From Pseudomonas floridensis (GTDB lineage Bacteria > Pseudomonadota > Gammaproteobacteria > Pseudomonadales > Pseudomonadaceae), in NCBI RefSeq assembly GCF_002087235.1, contig NZ_MUIO01000017.1, positions 1 through 64,000 on the forward strand: a stretch of 64,000 bases of DNA, read 5' to 3'. A model generated the notes under the pieces. It made no database searches, was not told where the DNA came from, and saw only the letters and a program-made list of their open reading frames with translations. Positions 58,282-64,000 of this stretch are shown here, piece by piece; position 1 is the stretch's first letter, and every line of letters starts with the position of its first letter. A program made the translations under genes and the position numbers.

Positions 58282-59418
58282 TCAGGAATCGCGCTGCAAG
58301 TCTGGCGGGATTGGCACGTCACCCAGCGGATCGGGACGCTTGCCCTGACCTGCGTGGTACTGGCGAATCTGGTAGACGTAAGCCAACACCTGAGCCACCG
58401 CCAGATAGAGCCCGGCCGGGATCTCCTGATCCAGCTCGGTGCTGTAGTAGATCGAGCGCGCCAGGGCGGCCGACTCGAGAATCAGAATCTGGTTGTGCGC
58501 ACCGATCTCGCGGATCTTCAACGCCACCAGATCGGTGCCCTTGGCCAGCAGCATCGGAGCACCGCCCTGCTCCGGATCGTATTTGAGCGCCACGGCAAAG
58601 TGGGTCGGGTTGGTGATGATCACATCTGCCTCGGGGATCGACGCCATCATGCGGCGCTGCGACATCTCGCGCTGCAGTTGACGGATGCGCTGCTTGATCT
58701 CCGGGCTGCCTTCACTGTTCTTGTGCTCGTCGCGCACTTCCTGCTTGGTCATCAACAGTTTCTTGTGCGCTTCCCACAACACGAACGGCACGTCGGCGGC
58801 GGCGACGAAGATCAAGCCGCAGGCCATCCAGAAGCTGCTCCAGCCCACCACCTGCAAACTGTGGATGATGGCCTGCTCCAGCGGCTCGTGCGCGATGGCC
58901 ACCAGATCGTTGCGCTCCTTGCTCAGAACCACCAGCGCGACCGCCAGCGTGATCAGGAATTTGGCAAGCGACTTGAGCAGCTCGACCAGCGCATGGGGTG
59001 AGAACATCCGCTTGAGCCCTGCCGCAGGATTCATCCGGCTGAATTTGGGCATCAGCGACTTGGTCGTGAACAGCCACCCACCCAGTATGATCGGACCGAC
59101 CAGCGCCGCCATCAGCATGGCGATCAGGAACGGCAGCACCACGATCAGGGCGTGCAGACCAGAACTGAGCAGTGCCTTGCCCATGTAGTCCTGATCCATC
59201 AGCGTTTCACGGGTGATGCTGAAGTTATCGCGCATCAGCTCGAACATCATCTGCGCGATACCGCCACCAAACATCAACACCCCGCCAGAGCCCATCAGCA
59301 TCACCACCAGCGTGGTCAGCTCCTTGGAACGCGCAATCTGCCCTTCGGCCCTTGAGTCACGGACTTTCTTCTCCGTGGGGTCTTCCGTCTTGTCCTGGCC
59401 ATTCTCGTTTTCTGCCAT
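58282..59418 (-). CDS. flhB: Flagellar export switch protein FlhB
   Basis: A 378-residue membrane protein with four N-terminal helices and a cytosolic domain that switches export specificity. The autocleavage site is Asn-Pro-Thr-His in ADVIITNPTHFAVALKYDPE. The tail after about residue 350 is charged. It works with FliK, whose end is seen at the window edge. The ATG is one base upstream of the fliR stop (2-base-scale spacing), indicating one operon with fliLMNOPQR. Confidence 0.96.
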   Translation of the reverse strand: MAENENGQDKTEDPTEKKVRDSRAEGQIARSKELTTLVVMLMGSGGVLMFGGGIAQMMFELMRDNFSITRETLMDQDYMGKALLSSGLHALIVVLPFLIAMLMAALVGPIILGGWLFTTKSLMPKFSRMNPAAGLKRMFSPHALVELLKSLAKFLITLAVALVVLSKERNDLVAIAHEPLEQAIIHSLQVVGWSSFWMACGLIFVAAADVPFVLWEAHKKLLMTKQEVRDEHKNSEGSPEIKQRIRQLQREMSQRRMMASIPEADVIITNPTHFAVALKYDPEQGGAPMLLAKGTDLVALKIREIGAHNQILILESAALARSIYYSTELDQEIPAGLYLAVAQVLAYVYQIRQYHAGQGKRPDPLGDVPIPPDLQRDS

Positions 59419-59419
59419 C

Positions 59420-60205
59420 TCAACGAGCCCTCACCATGTCGCGCAGCGTTTGCAGGGCCTGGGTGGCGATGGGCTGATACTGATTGAGAATATCGCCCAT
59501 CGTCAGCCACAGAATGACCATGCCCAGCACCAGCGTGAGTGGAAAACCGATGGAGAAGATATTGAGCTGCGGCGCCGCACGCGTCATCACACCGAACGCG
59601 ATGTTGATGATCAGCAGCGCGGTGATCGCTGGCAGCACCAGCCGCAAACCGGAGCTCAGCACCCAGCCGAGACCGGTGGCCAGTTCCCAGAAATTATTGA
59701 CCAGCAGGCCGCTGCCCACCGGCATGGTGGTGAAACTTTCGGTGAGGATTTCCAGCACCACCAGATGACCGTTCATGGCCAGGAACAGCAGGGTCACCAG
59801 CATGGTGAAAAACTGCCCGATGGTGGCCGATGAAACGCCGTTGGTAGGGTCGACCATCGAGGCGAAGCCCATGCCCATCTGCGTCGAGATGATCTGCCCG
59901 GCCACCACGAAAATATGGAAAAACAGTTGCAGTGAAAGCCCCAGCCCCGCGCCGATGATGATCTGCTCGCCTATCAGCAACAGCGCACTCAGATCAAGCG
60001 CCTGCACCGTAGGCATCGCAGGCAGGACCGGCGCAACCACTACCGTGATCGCCACCGCAAGATACAGTCGCACGCGCCGGGGAACCAGCGTTGTGCCAAT
60101 GATCGGCATGGTCATCAACAGGGCGATGATGCGAAACAGCGGCAGCATGAAGCTGGCGACCCAGGTGCTGATCTGGGTGTCGGTCAGCGCGAGCATCGGC
60201 TGCAT
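59420..60205 (-). CDS. fliR: Flagellar export protein FliR
   Basis: A 261-residue, six-helix member of the FliPQR export core. ISTWVASFMLPLFRIIALLM and MTMPIIGTTLVPRRVRLYLA are the conserved N-terminal helices; TQMGMGFASMVDPTNGVSSA is the family loop. It starts six bases after fliQ ends. An ATG three codons in is an equally possible start. Confidence 0.95.
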   Translation of the reverse strand: MQPMLALTDTQISTWVASFMLPLFRIIALLMTMPIIGTTLVPRRVRLYLAVAITVVVAPVLPAMPTVQALDLSALLLIGEQIIIGAGLGLSLQLFFHIFVVAGQIISTQMGMGFASMVDPTNGVSSATIGQFFTMLVTLLFLAMNGHLVVLEILTESFTTMPVGSGLLVNNFWELATGLGWVLSSGLRLVLPAITALLIINIAFGVMTRAAPQLNIFSIGFPLTLVLGMVILWLTMGDILNQYQPIATQALQTLRDMVRAR

Positions 60206-60211
60206 GCGGCG

Positions 60212-60481
60212 CTAGCCGATCAGGGTCGGAATGCTGTTGTACAGCGACAACATGTATTCCATGAAGATTTTCAGCAGCCACGGGCCGATCACGATGAGCG
60301 TGATCAACATGACGATCAGGCGCGGCAAGAAGCTCAGGGTTTGTTCGTTGATCTGAGTGGCAGCCTGAAACATCGCCACCAGCAGACCACAGATCAGGCT
60401 CGGCACCACGAGAATCGCAACCAGCACAGTGGTCAGCCACAGCGCTTCGCGGAACAGATCGACCGCTACTTCCGGCGTCAT
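60212..60481 (-). CDS. fliQ: Flagellar export protein FliQ
   Basis: An 89-residue protein with two membrane helices (LWLTTVLVAILVVPSLICGL and LIVMLITLIVIGPWLLKIFM) and the conserved QAATQINEQTLSFLPRLI between them. Several copies close the base of the FliP5Q4R1 gate. Length is normal. It lies 25 bases after fliP. Confidence 0.95.
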   Translation of the reverse strand: MTPEVAVDLFREALWLTTVLVAILVVPSLICGLLVAMFQAATQINEQTLSFLPRLIVMLITLIVIGPWLLKIFMEYMLSLYNSIPTLIG

Positions 60482-60506
60482 TGCGCAGACTCCTCAGTAA
60501 AACGCC

Positions 60507-61259
60507 TCATACGCCACCAAAACTGCCGGCCAGTGTGCCAACGATCAGCGCCCAGCCGTCCACCAGTACGAACAGCATGATCTTAAACGGCAGGGAAATG
60601 ATCAGCGGCGACAGCATCATCATACCCATGGCCATCAGCACACTGGCGACCACCAGGTCGATGATCAGAAACGGGATGAAGATCATGAAGCCAATCTGGA
60701 ACGCCGTCTTGAGTTCGGAGATCACGAACGCCGGCACCAGAATGGTCAGCGGCGCCGCATCCGGCGTCGGGATATCGGTACGCTTGGACAAACGCATGAA
60801 CAGTTCGAGGTCGCTGGTGCGGGTCTGCGCCAGCATGAAGTCCTTGATCGGCACCTGCGCCTTGGCGACCGCATCCTGCGCCGACAATTGCTCGGCCAGA
60901 TAGGGTTGCAAGGCATCCTGATTCACCCGATCGAACACCGGCGCCATGATGAACATGGTCAGAAACAGCGCCATGCCGGTCAGGATCTGGTTGGACGGCG
61001 TCTGCTGCAGACCCAGAGCCTGACGCAGAATCGAAAAGACAATGATGATCCGGGTGAAGCTGGTCATCAGCATGACGAACGCCGGAATGAAGCTCAGCGC
61101 CGTCATGATCAGCAGGATCTGCAGACTGACCGAATATTCCTGCTGACCGTCGGCGCCGTTGGACAGCGTGATCGCCGGGATCGACAGCGGATCGGCCGCC
61201 AGCGCGACCGGCGCAGCCATCACCAACAGCAACAGAATCAGGAAACGCAAGGCGCCCAT
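60507..61259 (-). CDS. fliP: Flagellar export protein FliP
   Basis: A 250-residue protein with a cleavable signal peptide (about 1-22; [18 protein letters not shown]) and membrane helices. [20 protein letters not shown] and [20 protein letters not shown] are the FliP signature segments. It forms the pentameric core of the export gate. Its first base is shared with the last base of the fliO stop codon. Confidence 0.96.
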   Translation of the reverse strand: MGALRFLILLLLVMAAPVALAADPLSIPAITLSNGADGQQEYSVSLQILLIMTALSFIPAFVMLMTSFTRIIIVFSILRQALGLQQTPSNQILTGMALFLTMFIMAPVFDRVNQDALQPYLAEQLSAQDAVAKAQVPIKDFMLAQTRTSDLELFMRLSKRTDIPTPDAAPLTILVPAFVISELKTAFQIGFMIFIPFLIIDLVVASVLMAMGMMMLSPLIISLPFKIMLFVLVDGWALIVGTLAGSFGGV

Positions 61260-61696
61260 TACTTCTTGTCCTTATCCTTGCCCATCAATTCCAGCAGACG
61301 CTGAGCGAATTCAGGGGTGGTCTGCTCGCGAACCGGCACCTGCACGGGCTCCTTGAGCACATGCAGAGTGGTGATGTTACCCGGCGTGATGCCCAGCAGA
61401 ACCTGTTCATTACCCACCTGAACCAGCACCAGACGATCACGCGGCCCGATCGCCCGCGAACTCACCAGTTCGATGACCTGACTGTTGTTCGGTCCGACCC
61501 GCTGTACGCGGCGCATGACCCACGCCAGCACGAAAATCAGACCGACCACCAGCAGCAGCCCCAGCAGCAACTGCACCACCTGACCGCCCATGCCGCCCGA
61601 CGCGGTGTTGGCCACGACGGGCGCTGCCTGCGCAGCGGGTTCGGCAGCCAATACCAGCGAAGGCAGCATCGACAGAAGAATCAGCAGCCGCTTCAC
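61259..61696 (-). CDS. fliO: Flagellar assembly protein FliO
   Basis: A 145-residue protein with a signal-like N-terminus ([16 protein letters not shown]), one membrane span ([20 protein letters not shown]) and a cytosolic beta domain ([20 protein letters not shown]). FliO helps FliP oligomerise. It abuts fliN and overlaps fliP by one base. Confidence 0.93.
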   Translation of the reverse strand: MKRLLILLSMLPSLVLAAEPAAQAAPVVANTASGGMGGQVVQLLLGLLLVVGLIFVLAWVMRRVQRVGPNNSQVIELVSSRAIGPRDRLVLVQVGNEQVLLGITPGNITTLHVLKEPVQVPVREQTTPEFAQRLLELMGKDKDKK

Positions 61697-62158
61697 TTAG
61701 CGCAACTTCTTGATGCGTTCACTCGGGCTGATCACGTCAGTCAGACGGATGCCGAACTTTTCGTTGACCACCACCACTTCGCCATGAGCGATCAGCGTAC
61801 CGTTGACCAGCACGTCCAACGGCTCACCCGCCAGACGATCCAGCTCGATGACCGAGCCCTGGTTGAGTTGCAGGAGGTTGCGGATGTTGATGTCGGTGCT
61901 GCCCACTTCCATGGAGATCGACACCGGGATATCCAGAATCACGTCCAGGTTCGGGCCGTCCAGCGACACCGGTGCATTGCTTTTCGGCACGCTGCCGAAC
62001 TCTTCCATGGTCATGCGATTGGCCGCGTTGCCCGCGTCGGCCGCCAGCAGCGCGTCAATATCGGCTTGACCGCCCTCGCCCGCTTCACCCAGTGCCGCGG
62101 CCCATTCATCGGCCAGCGCCTGATCTTCAGCAGACGTCATATCGTTTTCATCAGCCAT
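61697..62158 (-). CDS. fliN: Flagellar motor switch protein FliN
   Basis: A 153-residue C-ring protein. An acidic, Ala-rich N-terminal part (about 1-65) precedes the SpoA/FliN domain with ILDIPVSISMEVGSTDINIR, LLQLNQGSVIELDRLAGEPL and GEVVVVNEKFGIRLTDVISP. With FliM it forms the rotor switch. It is directly adjacent to fliO and 62 bases after fliM. Confidence 0.95.
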   Translation of the reverse strand: MADENDMTSAEDQALADEWAAALGEAGEGGQADIDALLAADAGNAANRMTMEEFGSVPKSNAPVSLDGPNLDVILDIPVSISMEVGSTDINIRNLLQLNQGSVIELDRLAGEPLDVLVNGTLIAHGEVVVVNEKFGIRLTDVISPSERIKKLR

Positions 62159-62220
62159 CGGTTGTCCTCTGCAAGCAGTGATTCAATTACGCAACAATGT
62201 TGCGACGTCGACCCGACAGG

Positions 62221-63189
62221 TCAACGTCGCGCTATGGGTTCGATTACTTGCAGGGCCATCTTGCCCTTGTGCGAGCCGAGCTTGACCTTGAACGAAGGTA
62301 CGCCGTTGGCTCGCATGACCAGTGAATCGGCCAGTTCGACCGGGATCACGTCGCCAGGGCGCATGTGCAGGATGTCGCGCAGAGGCAACTGGCGCTGGGC
62401 AATGGTCGTGCTCAGCGGCACGTTGACGTCCAGCACGTCTTCCTTGAGTGCATTGACCCAGCGCTCGTCCTGATCGTCCAGGTCCGACTGGAAACCGGCA
62501 TCGAGCATTTCACGGATCGGCTCGATCATCGAATACGGCATGGTCACGTGCAGATCGCCGCCACCGCCATCGAGTTCGATGTGGAAGGTAGAGATCACCA
62601 CGGCTTCGCTCGGCCCGACGATATTGGCCATGGCCGGGTTCACTTCCGAGTTGATGTACTCGAAGTTCACTTCCATGATCGCCTGCCAGGCCTCCTTCAG
62701 GTCGATGAACGCCTGATCCAGCACCATCCGCACCACACGCAGCTCGGTCGGCGTGAACTCACGGCCCTCGATCTTGGCGTGACGGCCATCACCGCCGAAG
62801 AAGTTGTCCACCAGCTTGAATACCAGCTTGGCGTCCAGGATGAACAACGCCGTACCGCGCAGCGGCTTGATCTTGGCCAGGTTGAGACTGGTGGGCACGT
62901 ACAGCGAATGCACGTACTCACCGAACTTCATGACCTGTACACCACCCACCGCCACGTCCGCCGAGCGGCGCAGCAGGTTGAACATGCTGATACGGGTGTA
63001 ACGGGCGAATCGCTCGTTGATCATTTCCAGGGTCGGCATGCGCCCGCGCACGATCCGGTCCTGACTGGTCAGGTCATAACTTTTGACGCTTCCGGGCTCG
63101 CCGGGGCTTTCTGTCTGGACCATACCATCGTCAACGCCATGCAACAGCGCATCGATTTCATCCTGGGACAGCAGGTCTTGCACGGCCAT
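62221..63189 (-). CDS. fliM: Flagellar motor switch protein FliM
   Basis: A 322-residue rotor protein. The N-terminal LLSQDEIDALLHGVDDG is the CheY-P docking peptide. The middle CheC-like domain contains PTLEMINERFARYTRISMFN, and the C-terminal SpoA domain LSTTIAQRQLPLRDILHM. CheY-P binding changes rotation. It starts nine bases after the fliL stop. Confidence 0.96.
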   Translation of the reverse strand: MAVQDLLSQDEIDALLHGVDDGMVQTESPGEPGSVKSYDLTSQDRIVRGRMPTLEMINERFARYTRISMFNLLRRSADVAVGGVQVMKFGEYVHSLYVPTSLNLAKIKPLRGTALFILDAKLVFKLVDNFFGGDGRHAKIEGREFTPTELRVVRMVLDQAFIDLKEAWQAIMEVNFEYINSEVNPAMANIVGPSEAVVISTFHIELDGGGGDLHVTMPYSMIEPIREMLDAGFQSDLDDQDERWVNALKEDVLDVNVPLSTTIAQRQLPLRDILHMRPGDVIPVELADSLVMRANGVPSFKVKLGSHKGKMALQVIEPIARR

Positions 63190-63198
63190 GTGAGGGTC

Positions 63199-63699
63199 CT
63201 ACTGCAATACGAAATTAGTGAACAGCAGCTGTTCGATCACAGTCTTGCCGAGTTCTTTCTGCGCCACTTCCTGGATGCTGGCTGTTGCCTTCTGACGCAG
63301 CATTTCCTGACCGATGGGCGAAGCCAGCGATTCGAAGGGAATGCCTGCGAACAGCATGACCAGATTGTTGCGGATCACCGGCATGTGCGCCTTCAAGGCT
63401 TCCATGTCAGCGGCATTGCGCGACAGCATGGTGATGCTGACCTGCATGTAGCGCTGGCGGCCATTGGCGTTGAAGTTGACCACGAAGGCTGGCGTCAGGG
63501 GCTCATAGACCGCCACTGGCTTGGCATTCGCGGCGGCTGCGGCAACTGCCGGATCAGGCGCGCTTTCACTCTTGTGCATGATGAACCAGGTCGCGCCCAC
63601 GGACAGACCGACAGCGAGCAGTAATGCCACGACCGCTACGATGATGAGCTTGAGTTTACCTTTGGAAGCGGGGTCTTTAACTTCTTCGCTCTTCGCCAT
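63199..63699 (-). CDS. fliL: Flagellar basal-body protein FliL
   Basis: A 166-residue single-span protein. The span is LKLIIVAVVALLLAVGLSVG, followed by a periplasmic stomatin-like domain (YEPLTPAFVVNFNANGRQRY). It assists the stator units. It is the first gene of the fliLMNOPQR-flhB run, 50 bases behind a good sigma-54 site. Confidence 0.95.
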   Translation of the reverse strand: MAKSEEVKDPASKGKLKLIIVAVVALLLAVGLSVGATWFIMHKSESAPDPAVAAAAANAKPVAVYEPLTPAFVVNFNANGRQRYMQVSITMLSRNAADMEALKAHMPVIRNNLVMLFAGIPFESLASPIGQEMLRQKATASIQEVAQKELGKTVIEQLLFTNFVLQ

Positions 63700-63749
63700 G
63701 CCAATAATCCGTCACTATTCAAGGGGTCTTCAATACATGACAGGGATTG

Positions 63750-63765
63750 AGCAAGTGTTATGCCA
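63750..63765 (-). promoter_or_regulatory. Sigma-54 promoter of the fliL operon
   Basis: On the minus strand TGGCATAACACTTGCT matches TGGCACnnnnnTTGCW at all specified bases but one, with GG and GC correctly spaced. It lies 50 bases before the fliL ATG. RpoN/FleQ control of this operon is established in P. aeruginosa. Confidence 0.8.
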
Positions 63766-63912
63766 GAGTTGTGTCAGAGGGTAATTATCGGACACAAACA
63801 GTTACCGGCGGCCTGCTGAGAGGCCGATTGAAGCACCGGCAAGCGCCTCGGGGCGCAATCGTGCCGCGGCATGCGGGCACGATCCAGGATTTGCCGGTGA
63901 TGAGGATGCGGA

Positions 63913-64000
63913 TCAGGCGTAGTAATCGATCTCGCTGGTGCCGATGACCCGGGCGGCAGGCTGACTGACAGGCACCGCGGCGTCGGCAATCGGTGCATCG
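63913..64000 (-). CDS. fliK: Flagellar hook-length control protein FliK, C-terminus (partial)
   Basis: The last 28 codons of a minus-strand gene running off the window: DAPIADAAVPVSQPAAR and then VIGTSEIDYYA, stop TGA at 63913-63915. A low-complexity Ala/Pro stretch ending in IDYYA, just upstream of fliL, is where fliK lies in pseudomonads. FliK measures hook length and triggers the FlhB switch. The identity rests mainly on position. Confidence 0.65.
   Translation of the reverse strand, partial: DAPIADAAVPVSQPAARVIGTSEIDYYA

Overview
The window looks like a chromosome segment of a fluorescent Pseudomonas, most likely of the P. syringae group. The basis is the GC-rich coding style, protein sequences that read like Pseudomonas family members throughout, and a gene order that largely follows P. 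aeruginosa PAO1 as I remember it (acnA, aer, cco, ccoGHIS, hemN, anr, apt; then cheW, parC-like, motDC, cheBAZY, fliA, fleN, flhF, flhA, flhB, fliRQPONML, fliK). I see no rRNA, tRNA, CRISPR array, prophage or insertion sequence.

Region 1 (1-20.6 kb) holds housekeeping and small metabolic genes: the end of folE, a glutaredoxin, an LprI-like protein, a glutathione S-transferase, a PLP aminotransferase divergent from a MarR regulator with a perfect palindrome between them, a benE-type transporter broken by one apparent base deletion, ldcA, a zinc-free oxidoreductase, pyrF, an ethanolamine permease behind a strong sigma-54 promoter match, a periplasmic binding protein, an exonuclease, ppnP, an MsbA-like ABC exporter, a PA1571-family protein, pdxB, tusA, rlmM, acnA and a CPBP membrane protease.

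Region 2 (20.7-30.5 kb) starts with aer and then becomes an accessory block, locally more AT-rich. It carries a short single-module Ig-like protein, an autotransporter, two large tandem paralogues built of Ig-like modules (the second ending in a Big_2-like domain and an intimin-like YWSS domain), a probable decayed relic of the same family, and one unrecognised protein. None of the Ig-like proteins has a visible signal peptide. This is the best place in the window for undescribed biology.

Region 3 (30.5-43.5 kb) is the micro-aerobic respiration locus. It has one cbb3 oxidase operon (ccoNOQP) with its assembly genes (ccoGHIS), a TauE/SafE-like membrane protein, hemN behind a near-perfect ANR box, a coiled-coil protein, the oxygen sensor anr, and apt.

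Region 4 (43.6-64 kb, all on the minus strand) is the polar flagellum and chemotaxis cluster. Export and switch genes (fliL to flhB) follow a sigma-54 promoter match. flhA-flhF-fleN-fliA follow a second, weaker one after a terminator. Then come cheYZ, cheA, cheB, motCD, ParC/ParP-like array-positioning proteins and cheW. CheA carries four copies of an unusual acidic linker motif.
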